Shown here: in pieces, positions 49,125 through 64,000 of the stretch
How positions within the stretch are numbered: the first letter of the stretch is position 1
How the letters are laid out: each line of letters begins with the position of its first letter
NCBI GenBank assembly: GCA_902729315.2
Contig: LR746269.1
Span: 67,001 to 131,000 of the forward strand
Reading direction: 5' to 3'
Length of the DNA stretch: 64,000 bases
Source of the DNA: Spirodela intermedia
Lineage: Eukaryota > Streptophyta > Magnoliopsida > Alismatales > Araceae
Translations under genes and position numbers: made by a program
Notes under the pieces: model-generated
Database searches by the model: none
Told to the model about the DNA's origin: nothing
Seen by the model: only the letters and a program-made list of their open reading frames with translations

Positions 49125-49554
49125 GGAACATGGGAACCTTGCAGCGTCTGTCTCCTCGACCACGCCCCGCCCCCAGAGTTTTATCGGCTGCGTGCGTGCG
49201 TGCGTGCGATGGAAGACGGGGAGAGCTATTATATGGATGGATTGATGTATGGTGTCTTGGTGTTTGTCGGTTGTTGTGAGGGACAAGTATGGGAATAGGA
49301 CCCTGGTGGGAGGAGTTTAGTTGTTTGTAGGGAAAGTGGTCTTTAGTTGTCTCTCTAATTCTTAATATCAGAGCACGGCCTCTTCCTTTCTGCGACCATC
49401 GCAGCCTGCTCCCGATGCATGGCGCCGATGGTGCAGGGGTGGCCTTCCCTTCCATGAGTGACGGAGACCGAAAGGGCCATCTCCGTCTGTGTGACTTGAT
49501 GAGGTAGAGAGACCCCCCCCCCCCCACCCCAACCCCTCTGTTTCCAAAGCTCTC
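49125..49554. other. Ran 3' flank
   Basis: Presumed 3' UTR of Ran with a short GTGC-repeat at about 49191-49208 and a C13 run near 49512. No gene. Confidence 0.55.
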
Positions 49555-49944
49555 TATCAAGTACCACGTCAGCGATCCTCGTTCCAGCTGGTCTTTAAGG
49601 TACCTGAGTTCCACAGTCGCCGAGTCTATCTGATCTTTCAGCCAGCAGGGGACTCCGAAGGCACTGCGGACAGGATCGTCCCGCCGTATGTGCGCCTTGA
49701 AGATCTTGCACCACATAGCCCGGGCGCGCTGACGTCCCTCGTATGAATTATGGATATTGCTGAAATTGCTCAGCCCGACAGTCCACGCGTCCATTTGTAA
49801 TCCTCCGTCTGGTGACGCGGGAAGTAGCGCGCCAATGGGCAGTCGGGCTCGCACCTGCGCGGCTGCTCTCGGCAGGCTTGCAGGCGTGCTGCTTCCCGCT
49901 CTGGACTTCATGGGCTCTCTCTCCTCCCACCTATGGGATGGCAA
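49555..49944 (-). pseudogene. LOB-domain (LBD) transcription factor pseudogene
   Basis: Three minus-strand frames together carry a LOB domain. Frame one gives SGKQHACKP near 49910-49880. Frame two gives CREQPRRCEPDCPLARYFP at about 49883-49818, the Cys-rich block. Frame three gives VGLSNFSNI and later RDDPVRSAFGVPCWLKDQID, ending YLKDQLE near 49590, the GAS and Leu-rich part. At least two frameshifts are needed, near 49880 and near 49795, and no splice signals explain them. LBD proteins are plant DNA-binding regulators. The copy looks dead unless the frameshifts are assembly errors. Confidence 0.72.
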
Positions 49945-50299
49945 ACCAAAGGCAGCGGGAGAGGGAAAGGGCAGGAGGAGAGGATCCTTCTACTCGCAGG
50001 GTGAAGAGGTAAGAAGAAGAGTTTTGCAAGGGTTTCTCTTACAGTGGCTCCCCCATTTTAAGGAGACTGAGGGAATCTCCGCGAATCTACAAGCTCACTT
50101 TCTCTCTCTTTATGTTCCTTCTACCTTCCCGCGATTTACTGTTATCGCCAACCGTCTCCTCTCTCTCCGATCTCCTCCGGAGCGTACGGTGGAGGCGTGA
50201 CCGGTTACCAAGATCCTCATCTCCAAACTACCTGTGAAAAACTATTGGCTCTTCTGTCTGGAGCCTTTCCCATCGTTGACAGGACGAACGACCCTGATC

Positions 50300-51042
50300 A
50301 TTCTCGCTCATCCTCAGGTTCTTCACGACACTGAACGTCGTGTCGCCCAAGGAGGGTAGGTGGAGCTGAGACGGCCCCGGGCCGCCGCCAGCTTCTCGCC
50401 GTGGCTCCGGCGTGTCTGGAAAGTCCGATGAGGGGTCCCCCGCGTACCCTGCCTGCCCCAGTTCCCTAGCCATCTCCTCCCCCACCTCGGATGGGTCGCG
50501 TCCCCGTCGACGAACCCGTGGATCTCGCCGTTCATCTCGATGAGACTGCAGCCCGGGGTCTTCTTGACCCCCTTCTTCTCCAGGATCTTCTCCCTCACCC
50601 CCCGAACCTGCTCCCACCGGCTGCACTTACTCCTGGCGTAGAGATCCGCCAGGAGAACGTCTGCCGCGCCGTCGCGCGGTTCCAGCTACAGGAGGCGTTC
50701 GGTGAGGTAATGCGGAATTTCCTGCATAACGCACGTTACTGGCCAGTCTTGGCCAGCTAGTTATTTCTTACGGTTATTTCTTTCCCCCAGTTGTTTTCTT
50801 ATTTAAAGAGGACTGTAAGAGTTTTTCAATAGAGAGAAAGTCTTCCTTGTTCCTCCTGCTGTGTTTTTCCTGTGACTAGGGTGGTGATCTCGCCGGCGAC
50901 GTCTTAACTGCCGTCGTCTCTCCGGCGAGTTCCTGACATTCGGCGGCCATCTCGGCCATTTCCTGGTCCCGCTGCTGAGGAGGATGCAGCCTGCAGGTGC
51001 CGAGGAGGGACCCCAGACGATCGAGTTGGACGCCATCCGTCG
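50300..51042 (-). pseudogene. PPR protein pseudogene, E-domain remnant
   Basis: Pieces of the C-terminal part of a plant pentatricopeptide-repeat (PLS/E class) protein, an organelle RNA-processing factor family. From 5' to 3' on the minus strand: NSIVWGP then, one frame over, GTCRLHP near 51030-50990; MAEMAAECQEL near 50950; an in-frame TAG at 50688-50686; LEPRDGAADVLLADLYA near 50680-50635; REKILEKKGVKKTPGCSLIE and HGFVDGDATHP at about 50600-50498; then in another frame GEEMARELGQAGYA and VVKNLRMSEND down to 50310. A stop and at least two frameshifts show decay. The repeat array upstream is missing. Confidence 0.72.
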
Positions 51043-51348
51043 AATTGTTATGAAAAAAATACGTCTTGACGCTCGAACCGTATCGCGTAGATGGATGAAA
51101 AAGATGTGATTTTCGGGAAAAGAATCATACTGTCCATTCTACTCGGCAGAGGTTCATCCTTTCCAGTCAGTCCATTCTGCGAAGCAGCGCTGGCATCGGG
51201 GGGAGAGTGAGAGAGAAGAATAACTAAGGTTCGGGATAATGTCAGGATTAGTGTTGGAGACCTCATTTATACACACATGATTCATCCGTGTGAGTATTGG
51301 CATCCATCTCGCTGTACATGGGACGGAGTCGTTGCCGGCAGCGGATGC

Positions 51349-51690
51349 CTAGCGGTCCGTCCGATCGGAGAATTCGGAGGCTAATCGGGCGGCGACGGCG
51401 GAGTGGTACATGGAGGCGCGGAAGGTGGGCGTTCGCGCCGTCATCCTCCTCAGCCGCCGCGCCTTCTCATCCGTGAAGGCCACGCACGGCCCACTCGCCG
51501 CCTGTCGAACACCTTTCTCCGCTGCAAACTTCCTCGTCCCCGTTTCAGCTGCGGTCGGCTCTCCGGGGGCCCCGGTTATGGGGATCCACCTGCTCCCGAC
51601 TGGTTCGCACTCCTCGCCGGACCTGTCTCCTTCCGAGGCGGCGCCGGCACCCACGCCCGTCAAGAAGGAAAACACCGGTGCAAGAGCCAT
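51349..51690 (-). CDS. Hypothetical protein, 113 residues
   Basis: Open frame with ATG at 51690 and stop TAG at 51351-51349, GC-rich like the neighbouring coding exons. I do not recognise it. The N-terminus MALAPVFSFLTGVGAGAAS could be a short signal or targeting peptide. The rest is Ala/Arg/Thr-rich with two Cys (EECEPVGS, GPCVAF) and a basic C-terminal part RRLRRMTARTPTFRAS. It lies between the PPR pseudogene and RPT6 and could be another relic. Confidence 0.4.
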   Translation of the reverse strand: MALAPVFSFLTGVGAGAASEGDRSGEECEPVGSRWIPITGAPGEPTAAETGTRKFAAEKGVRQAASGPCVAFTDEKARRLRRMTARTPTFRASMYHSAVAARLASEFSDRTDR

Positions 51691-52434
51691 GACAAAACCA
51701 ACAAGTTTTGTTGTTTACCTCGGCGCCGCCCGGCTCGCGTTAGAGTGGAAGATTAGCAAAGAGGGAAAATGGAGAGGGAGGGAGGGACGAGCTCCTCCCA
51801 TCTCTCTCTTTCCCTCCAGGGGCAACTAGAACTCCGTCACGTGAAGCGCTTGCACCGGAGGTGAAAGCAGTTGTCGCACGGGCCCAACCTATGGTAAAAT
51901 CTACATGTACGTAGTGGGCCTGCGAATCAGACACCTGTCGCGGTGTTGACATGCTTACGGAAGAATGGACATCGAAGGGCTCGGAACCGTGGGGTGATTA
52001 TGAGATCGGCGGGCATGCCGGGGGCAAGAATCGGTCGTCAACTCCCGAAACCCCTTCCCTCCCAGTGTGGTGGGTCGCTGAGTTGACTCCACTGGACTCG
52101 AAAGCTCTGGCCGATCGAAGACCTCTCCTCGCAGAAAGCTTTCTTTCTTTACTGGGGCAGAGATGATATGAGATGAGATGAGATGGAGGGCATACAAGCA
52201 TACAAACATACAAGTAGTATTCTTTCCTAGTAGTATCGCAGGCAGTGGTAGAGCCGACGCGATCCTGCGAGGAGGGCGAGGGCGAGGGAGGGAGAGGGAG
52301 CGAGAGATCCTCGGCATGAACGAGAGAGCGCCTGGTGAAAGGGGAGTTCCACGCGCGGTTGGACGTCCGCGATGATGGATCGGCCGCCTAGGAGAAAAGG
52401 GGGGGGGAGGTTTGATCCTGATCCGGCACTCCCT
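51691..52434. other. Intergenic: hypothetical-gene promoter and RPT6 3' UTR
   Basis: 744 bp. Short GAGAT repeats near 52168-52185 and a GAGGGC-rich patch near 52270-52300. No gene recognised. Confidence 0.5.
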
Positions 52435-57126
<4,692 letters not shown>

Positions 57127-57128
57127 CT

Positions 57129-57132
<4 letters not shown>

Positions 57133-57190
<58 letters not shown>
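57133..57190. repeat. (CT)n / (GA)n tract in the RPT6 5' leader
   Basis: About 28 dinucleotide units, starting seven bases upstream of the RPT6 ATG; on the coding strand it is (GA)n. Such tracts are common in plant leaders and bind BBR/BPC factors. Confidence 0.9.
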
Positions 57191-57192
<2 letters not shown>

Positions 57193-57843
57193 CCGTTTCC
57201 GAACTCCCCCGTGGTGCATATATGGCGAGAGAGGGATCTCTCGCCCAGGCGAGCACCGACGGTTCGGATCAAATCGGATCGTTCTCACTTAGCATTCGAA
57301 CCGACTCACTCGAAACGGCAACGATGGATCCGTGGCGCCATCTCGGCCGCCGATATAAGGCCCACCGATCGGACAGATCCCGATCGCCAAAGGGCCCAAG
57401 ATTATTAGGTTCGCTAATGGTAGAGTCCTATTAATACTAACGAGAGCCCGCGTTCGCGCAAGGAGAATAGAACTCGACCGAACGACTACTCTACACGAAC
57501 CGTCACCGGACGCTTGTCGATCGACGGAGGAGACCTCGGACGGCGGCGAGAGCCTGGAGGAGGAGGGGGAGACGGGCCTTTTGAGCTTCTACAGGAGAAC
57601 ACCCGACCACTCGAGGTGGATCCATCAGGTCGTCCCTTCTTCTCCATCCCACAGGGTGGGGGTGCGCTGGAACAGAGCAGTAGTAGAAAGAGAGTGGTAT
57701 GCGAAGCTCAGAAGGGAAAGGGAGCCGCTCCGCCCTCCGTCGGAGATGGTGGGCCCGGAGCAGGAGAGAAGATTGGGGGAGAGAAAGGGAAGAACAAATA
57801 AAAAATGGTGCCGGGCCTGCCGGCGGAGAATGGCGCTGGCATG
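57191..57843. other. RPT6 promoter and KCS 3' UTR
   Basis: Short spacer between two minus-strand genes. No additional gene or clear TATA element. Confidence 0.5.
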
Positions 57844-59376
57844 TCAAATGGCAGAGAACTTGGGGACATTTACGGGGAAGTGATCAATCTCGCTCATCCA
57901 GGGGTTCCTCTCTTTGGCGGGGTTCACGGTCCTGAGGGCCCTCCAGACGGCGCTGTTGCACTTGAAGCCGGAGCCGAAGGCGATCTGCCAGGCTCGGTCC
58001 CCCTTCTTGATCCTCCCTTTGCCCTCGGTGTAGGCCAGCTCGTACCAGAGGGAGCTGCTCGAGGTGTTCCCGAAGCGGTAGAGCGTCATGCGAGACGGCT
58101 CCAGGTGCCAGTCCGACAGGTGCAGGTTCTTCTCGATCTCGTCCAGCACGGCACGCCCTCCGGCGTGGATGCAGAAGTGCTCGAAGGCCAGCTTGAAGTC
58201 CGGGATGTAGGGCTTGATCTTCATCTTGAAGAGCTTCTTCCCCACCAGGGTCGCGAAGAAGAGCAGCTGCTCGGACATGGGGAGGACGAGGGGGCCCAGC
58301 GTGGTGATATTGGTCTTCAGGGCGTCCCCCGCGACGGCCATCAGGTCCTTGGACAGGGAGACCCCGATCTTGCCCTCTCCGTCCTCCTCCTGGGTGACGC
58401 AGCCGAAGCACTTGTCGTCCCCTCCCTTGTGGGTCCGAACGGTGTGAACCAGCTGGTACTTGGATCTGCGCCGGTCCGACCTCCGGTTGGACAGCATGAT
58501 CGCCGCCCCGCCCATGCGGAACAAGCAGTTGGAGACTAGCATCGACCGGTTGTTGCCGAAGTACCAGTTCAGGGTGATGTTCTCCATGCTGACGACCAGG
58601 GCGTAGGAGTTGGGATGCACCTGGAGAAGGTCCTTGGCGAGGTCGATGGAGATGAGGCCGGCGCTGCACCCCATTCCCCCGAGGTTGTAGCTCAGTATGT
58701 TCCCCCTGAGCTTGTAGTGGTTGATGATCATGGCGGAGAGGGACGGGGTCGGGTTGAACAGGCTGCAATTCACGATCAGGATGCCGATGTCCTTGGGCTT
58801 CGTGTTGGTCTTCGCAAAGAGCTCGTCGAGCGCCCCGAACATCACCGTCTCGGCTTCCTTCCTGGCCTCGGCCATGCAGGGATTCGGAGGAACGTTCAGA
58901 ATCGCCTCGGGGAGGTAAGTGGACTCGCCGAGGCCGGATCTCTCCAGGATCTTCCGCTGGAAATCCAGGTTCTCCTCCGTGAATGTCCCCGTCAGCCGGG
59001 ACCTCTCCATGAAGATCTGGCGGGTGCACTTGCGCGAGTCCTCGGGCTTATAGCAGGAGAAATCGACGAGGTAGACGGGGCGGGGCCGGGTGAGGAAGTA
59101 GAGGGTGCAGAGGAACACGAGGAGGGCGGAGCAGAGGAGCACGGAGACGAGGTTGAAGCGAAGGTGGTTCCAGAGGTCGTCGAGATCATTAGGGGAGAAG
59201 GTGGAGAGCTGCGCGACGATGACGCCGATCAGGGGGATCAGCACGAGGTACATCCCGTGGGTGATAAGGTAGTGGTACCCCAGCTTCACATACTTCAATT
59301 TGACGGACTGCTTGAAGTCGGGGAGGCTACTCGACGATCTCTGCGGCGAAGGGGCCTCCGCTCTCGTCTCGGCCAT
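57844..59376 (-). CDS. KCS: 3-ketoacyl-CoA synthase
   Basis: Condensing enzyme of very-long-chain fatty acid elongation at the ER, feeding waxes, suberin and sphingolipids. One exon of 510 residues, as usual for the family. Two transmembrane helices at about 40-58 and 74-95 are followed by the FAE1/CUT1 domain. The catalytic triad is present: Cys237 in [10 protein letters not shown], His404 in [10 protein letters not shown] and Asn437 in RFGNTSSSS. Substrate-loop marks such as [12 protein letters not shown] and [12 protein letters not shown] are intact. The sequence is closest, from memory, to the KCS4/KCS11 type rather than to FAE1; chain-length preference cannot be read from it. A leader intron and TATA box lie upstream. 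Confidence 0.96.
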   Translation of the reverse strand: MAETRAEAPSPQRSSSSLPDFKQSVKLKYVKLGYHYLITHGMYLVLIPLIGVIVAQLSTFSPNDLDDLWNHLRFNLVSVLLCSALLVFLCTLYFLTRPRPVYLVDFSCYKPEDSRKCTRQIFMERSRLTGTFTEENLDFQRKILERSGLGESTYLPEAILNVPPNPCMAEARKEAETVMFGALDELFAKTNTKPKDIGILIVNCSLFNPTPSLSAMIINHYKLRGNILSYNLGGMGCSAGLISIDLAKDLLQVHPNSYALVVSMENITLNWYFGNNRSMLVSNCLFRMGGAAIMLSNRRSDRRRSKYQLVHTVRTHKGGDDKCFGCVTQEEDGEGKIGVSLSKDLMAVAGDALKTNITTLGPLVLPMSEQLLFFATLVGKKLFKMKIKPYIPDFKLAFEHFCIHAGGRAVLDEIEKNLHLSDWHLEPSRMTLYRFGNTSSSSLWYELAYTEGKGRIKKGDRAWQIAFGSGFKCNSAVWRALRTVNPAKERNPWMSEIDHFPVNVPKFSAI

Positions 59377-60300
59377 CCTTTCCTTCAGAGGGAGCGACGT
59401 ACGGCGAGCGGCGAATTCAGGCGGACTGGACCGAGGGAGACCCCGGGCAGCTGGGGTAGACGAGGAGATCCGAGAATATGTCTGCGCTCTCGCAGAGACG
59501 CAATTTCCTGCGATTGGGGAAGAAAAGAGTGAAGGAAGCCCGGGTCAGCCAAGTGAGCTTCTATCCTCTCATCTTCGCGAGAATAAGCAAGAATAGAAGA
59601 GAGAACTCGCAGCCCCCTCTCCCACTCCCCTTCGCGGTCCGGCATCCAGATCAACCAAATCCAAGCATGTATGTAGCCGGAAAGGGGGATGCCAGCGGCG
59701 GAATGAAAACGTGAGCCGCGCACGCATGCAGAGTGCCGCCAACATTCCAGACGCGCGATAGGAACGAATCGGCGAATTTTCAGGCATTCGCGATATTTGA
59801 TCTCTTCCCGACCGACGGGGACGGCGGGGGGAAAATCCAGAGACCGAACGAGAACAAATCGAGGCAGCGCGAGGATCACGCGGAGCGAAATGGACGTTCG
59901 AGTAGATTTTCTCAGCGTCCCTCGCATCGGGCAGAAACGGCGGCTGATCACGACGCAACTCGCTTCGAATGAAATAGAGCCGCCGGATCAAGGGAGAGAG
60001 AGAGGGGGAGGAGAGGAGAGCAGGCCAGATCTTACTTTTCTCTACAGGGAAAAAGTAGCAAGACGGTAAAACTCACCTCCACCTCAGAGATCCCCGCCGC
60101 CGATCCAACGCCCCTAGAGTCCGCCCTCCTGCGGGGGGCACGGAGGTGAAGAGAGAAAGAGGGCAGCAATGGCGATGAGAGCGCCACTCTCTCTCTGCCT
60201 GTGGAATGAGGCCGGGGAATTGCTAGCGGACGGGAGCGCGCCCGTAGAGGAAGAAAAGTAGGAGGGGGGGTGTGGCAGCACCGGGGGAGGCTTTATAAGT
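59377..60300 (-). promoter_or_regulatory. KCS leader with intron, and TATA box
   Basis: On the minus strand a TATA box CTTATAAAG sits at about 60299-60291. A leader exon would run from about 60265 to 60077 (GAG|GTGAGT), then an intron 60076-59508, ending in AATCGCAG, and a second leader exon 59507-59377. Splice signals are good but the model is by eye. Confidence 0.55.
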
Positions 60301-62302
60301 GCGTCTGCGCTGGATTATTCCTCGAGCAGGCAGAGCTCCCATTTTTAGATTATATTAAAATCTAATGGCGGGCGGGGCCGGCGAGTCCGCGTGCGTGGAG
60401 CAAAAAATCGGATGAAATATTATTTGACCGTTGCCTCTCACGACAGCTGTCCCTGACTGGCCCACACGGCAGCCGCCTCCGGGCAGGCCACGTGCGACGG
60501 TTACTCTACCCTCGGCAGGCAGTCCCCATCGGACAAAATTTATTAGAGAGAGGGGAGGCCGACCCGGCTAGATGACGGCGTCTCGCATGCGGTTCTCGAG
60601 GGGCTCTCACGTGTAGGGCAATCGTTTGACCAGTGGTCGCCACCCCCACGGTGGAGAAGAGCTGGCGATCACATGCGCCATGTGGGAGAGCCCGGGACCT
60701 GGCAGGATATCACATCCACTGGCCTTTGCCGTGTGGGCAGGTCGAAACGATGGGACCGAGTCCACCCGACTATATGCCACATTTCATTTGGGTTGGGATT
60801 CGTTGACCCGAGCCTTACGGTCAACTAGCTCGGAGTCAGCTCGTAAATTTAAGGGTAGGCGGAATGTCTGACTTACAGGACGGCAATAATCGCAGAGGCT
60901 AATCAAGAGGCGATGCTCGTCGGAAGGGAGCGTCCAGGAAACTGTGAGAAGAAGCTCGCCTTCTTCTTCTTCGGTGGCTACTCGGAGGAGTATCGTCTAA
61001 TGGATCGCGTATGAAGGAAGTCAAAGCCGTACCCCACATCGACCGACGTCTCGACGATCGTCCGTCGCCGTCCTCTGAACCTTCCTCGATGGCCACCAAA
61101 TTCCCTCTGTCATTTTTTTTACCAATATTTGCGGTGGCAGGGCATCCGCTGACGAAAGGGACTTTCAGATGTCGTTCGAAGCTTCGCCTCGAGGACTTGA
61201 AGCTGCGTTGACCCTTCGGGAAGGTTCTATAGTTCTCTATTTTGGATCAACTTGGAGTAGGCGAATGCGCTTACGGCAGCACAGCGCGGTCCACGATGTC
61301 TGCGCTCTCTCTCTCGGGTGGGTCTGGTAAGGGCGCAGAAAGAGGCGAGATGCGGAACCAAAGGCTGCGACGTTATTAAAACTCTGAGTGGAGGGAGGCC
61401 CCCCGTCCTGAGCCGCTTGCTCCGCCGGCAAGGAGAGCCTGTAATATTGGAGAAAGATTACACGAGCAAAATTGATACAGGAGACGGCAAACCTCCCCCC
61501 TCCCCCTCCCTGTACACAATGGAGGAGCGACCCTCTCTGCGACCTCCGACCACGACGGGTGCCAAAAATTGTGAGTTCCCAGAGACGCAAGCGGGCAGGC
61601 AAGCAGCACGAGAGGAAAGTCGGCCCAACTTCCGCCTATTCAATCGGCAAGCCCCGCCACGCCCGCCCTCCCGCCCGCCGGCCGCAGGGAGTTGGGTAGC
61701 TTACTACTCACTCTCTTTTGGGAGGAACACGTCAACATGGCGGTCGCTTCGTCAGCTCTTCAGAGGGCAAAACAAGAAACAAACACCTGAAAGTGGGTTT
61801 AAAAACTGCGTCATCTGCGGCCCCTCTGGTTCTGGCATTGGTCGTGGAAGCAATCATCATTGGGAACATGGGATTCGACGGAGATAGGTACCATCAATTT
61901 AATGGGGGGTGTCGACCCTGGCTGCCTCCGGCCTACTTCTTTGGCGGCGCCCTGGCCGTTAGCTTAACCTCCTCCTCATGTTCCTGTGTGGGAGGGGATG
62001 GACCCATCTGAAGTTAAAAAACAAAAAGAGGAAAAAGGGAAAAAAATGACTATAATAGTTGGAAAAATCACGGATGACGCTGGTGGACCTCGTGCAGCTC
62101 CCTCCACCAGCTCGCCGATTTCTCGTGCAGCAGCATCCACTCGATTCCCATTTCAAATTCCAGTGTGTTGGGCTGAGAACAGTGAGATGTCGACACTGCA
62201 TTCCTCTGAACAAGATCATCCAAAGCGTAAGTCGACATGGAGCGAGCGCACAAATTTCAAGGATCATGGACCAGGATTGGGGACCGGGGGGGGGGAGGAT
62301 GA
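60301..62302. other. Intergenic, no supported gene
   Basis: 2.0 kb. Open frames around 61240-62010 on both strands are GC-driven and match nothing. A minus-strand frame near 62068-62172 (GIEWMLLHEKSASWWREL) has a good acceptor but does not fit the phase of the gene to its right. Confidence 0.45.
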
Positions 62303-63580
62303 TCACCGCTTCTTCTCGCTGCATCTGCCGCCTGACTTTCTCGATGAAGTAGTGACCGTAGAACTTGCAAGCCTTTCCGGGCGGCCTTAGATTGGCCATC
62401 CGGCCAACAAGAGGCCTGAAACCACGAGGCAAAAGGATCGATCAAGCGCCCCAACTTCACATTTACTCATGTACCCAGCATCCCAACATTTGAGAGCAGC
62501 TTGTTTACTCGAAGCTGTGCTGCACAGTCAGCATCGCCAAGGCAAGGCCTTTGGTCCATGCTACCCATGCTCACAGCAGATTCAAGGGACACAGGTGGAG
62601 ACGAACCATTTGAGTATGAGCTGATTCAAGCATCGAAGACCAAAGGTGGAAATCAAGGACAAATGATCACGTGGGATGGAGGATAGTGAGGCTGTCACCG
62701 CGAGCTTCTATGGTCTTCGGATGCAGTGCTGGGAATATTTCTCCAGCTGACGCCTCATCCCTCACAAGAGGACGAAAGGCACATGCAAACTAAAGCATGA
62801 TCATTAATGCCATCAGAAGCATCGGGTTTCCAGTGCCTTCTTCGATTAAATGACATAGTAAATAAATGGAGGATCTTTATAACAAGAAAGAGTGCCATGA
62901 TGACATCCAAAATATGTTCCTACTGATTTAAAGTTCTAAGTATTTTCACACTTTATTTTTCCCTTTTGGTTGGTCAGATGTATACACCACGCCAGACCTT
63001 TCATATCAAGATTACCGACTTTTTGCACTAGTTTATATCTTCGGGGCAAAGTTCCGATAAAATCAGTGCCATAGTTTGTCAGCATTAGGCACATCCGAAC
63101 CATCTCAGTCAAGAGGAACGTCACATAGTTTAGAGACTATGGCGCAAGCCAACTAACTCTGTTGTGTTTCCTCAGTCAACTAATCCCTGTCAGCAACCAT
63201 TACCCTTTAAAATGGACCCCTCGACTGACTAACGGCGATCTGGATTTCTATTATTTTGAAGAAAAGATCCCTCAGTCGCAGAGCTATCCTCTCGGTCAAA
63301 ATGTGAATTAGTCCACAATTCGAACTCGATTCGAGTGGTTGAATATCAGCCACTAAGCAGAGTATCCTATGGACAAGATCCTGAGCACCAAGAATCAACC
63401 ACCAGGGTTAAGACTGTTCAACATGTCGTTTCGATTGGTCAGTTTTGCATCCTCTGTCAGGCTAATACCCCACAGTTCAAGTTTTCCTTTCCTTTCCATC
63501 AAGTTTTCGATTGGGAGCCGTCCAAGAGGATTGTCATCAACAGATAACCAAGCGCTCAGAGGAGAGTTCTTGTGAATCTT
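62303..63580 (-). CDS. Unrecognised multi-exon gene, 3' part (5' part beyond window)
   Basis: Four exons with clean splice signals: 63580-63403 (ending NSLNP plus one base), 62760-62671, 62620-62475 and 62385-62303 with stop TGA. The last three join in phase (1+29 codons+2; 1+48 codons+1; 2+26 codons+stop). The first exon ends in phase 1 while the second needs phase 2, so at least one exon between 62761 and 63402 is missing from the model. Visible segments include NSPLSAWLSVDDNPLGRLPI, LMERKGKLELWGISLTED, GEIFPALHPKTIEARGD, QRPCLGDADCAAQLRVNKLL and a basic Ser-rich tail SSRKSGGRCSEKKR. The polar, low-complexity character suggests a nuclear or regulatory protein, but I do not recognise the family. 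Confidence 0.5.
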
Positions 63581-64000
63581 CTGTTGAAACATTCATGACA
63601 TAAGCAAAAAAAAGAAGTGAAATTTGAGATCAACACCCATCTCTTGACGCCACCCTATCACACGTTCCTATGGTATGTATTCATTAAACAGTAGTGATTT
63701 TCCGCTTACCGCTGCCTATATTGTGTAACTGGATAATCTGATATAAACTCCAGACAAACCGATCATCTGATGGGAGCTTGATTAATGTGCATAAACCGTA
63801 CAACTCTCCCTACCATCGCTTAGCTCACACGTGAGGATGTCAAAACAAATGAGAGATAAGTGGCGGGCATGCATGTTCATCCATAAGCACAAAAAGAAAA
63901 TACCGAACTGTTATTTAACTAGTGAAATTTATTGAGTTGTCTTTCTGAAACTATTCAAACGATCAGTCTAAACTGGAATCTCGGCATTCACAATTCATCA
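63581..64000. other. Right edge, probably intron of the unrecognised gene
   Basis: AT-rich, with an acceptor-like GTTTCAACAG just right of 63580. No exon identified before the window ends. Confidence 0.4.

Noticed and set aside
48811-49944. A 377-codon minus-strand open frame beside Ran as one gene
   Set aside because: Only part of it shows LOB-domain similarity; the rest runs through the Ran last exon and 3' UTR in antisense.
57805-59532. Plus-strand open frames of 244 and 305 codons and a 381-codon minus frame over the KCS gene
   Set aside because: Shadows of the GC-rich KCS coding sequence, which has full family identity in its own frame.
62068-62172. Alternative last exon PNTLEFEMG... 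for the right-edge gene
   Set aside because: It has a good acceptor and a stop, but the exon that must precede it (62307-62415) needs a phase that the well-supported exon 62475-62620 does not provide.

Overview
This is a 64 kb stretch of nuclear DNA from a flowering plant. Nearly all genes are split by GT-AG introns. Their products are plant-specific or plant-typical: LEA proteins, ENOD93, 3-ketoacyl-CoA synthase, MBD10/11, NUDT19, a MAPK-substrate protein and a polygalacturonase. High GC in coding exons, intron-rich housekeeping genes and AT-rich Ty1/copia DNA suggest a monocot, possibly a non-grass commelinid such as Zingiberales. The species cannot be proved from the sequence. I found no bacterial-type, CRISPR or viral system and no clearly new multi-gene system; the interest lies in altered active sites, splice structure, pseudogenes and repeats.

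Layout from left to right: an MBD10/11-type gene running off the left edge (1-2482, minus); a decayed full-length Ty1/copia element (4084-10944) carrying a GC-rich leader with a 28-bp minisatellite; an eight-exon DUF3119 chloroplast-protein gene (12396-15720, minus); an ECP63-like LEA gene with a seed/ABA-type promoter (16300-18011, minus); alkaline ceramidase (18694-20501, minus); an ER J-protein (24327-25454, plus); peptide deformylase 1A (28593-31645, plus); a nine-exon polygalacturonase-like gene (32254-34754, minus); a MAPK-substrate small protein (36177-36521, minus); NUDT19 (39529-42531, minus); ENOD93 (43166-43683, minus) divergent from a small LEA_4 gene (44317-44875, plus); Ran GTPase (45818-49124, plus); LBD and PPR pseudogenes (49555-51042, minus); a small hypothetical gene (51349-51690, minus); proteasome ATPase RPT6 (52435-57126, minus); 3-ketoacyl-CoA synthase (57844-59376, minus); and the 3' part of an unrecognised gene (62303-63580 and beyond, minus).

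The genes do not form one pathway; this is ordinary plant synteny of housekeeping and stress genes. Two LEA genes 26 kb apart both carry ABRE elements just upstream of a TATA box. Three conserved proteins have substitutions at functionally important positions: the polygalacturonase motif I Asp, the last Glu pair of the NUDT19 Nudix box, and a milder P-loop change in RPT6. Exon structures were built by hand from splice signals, reading phase and family conservation; every listed model keeps frame through all its junctions, except that the last (right-edge) gene lacks at least one exon.
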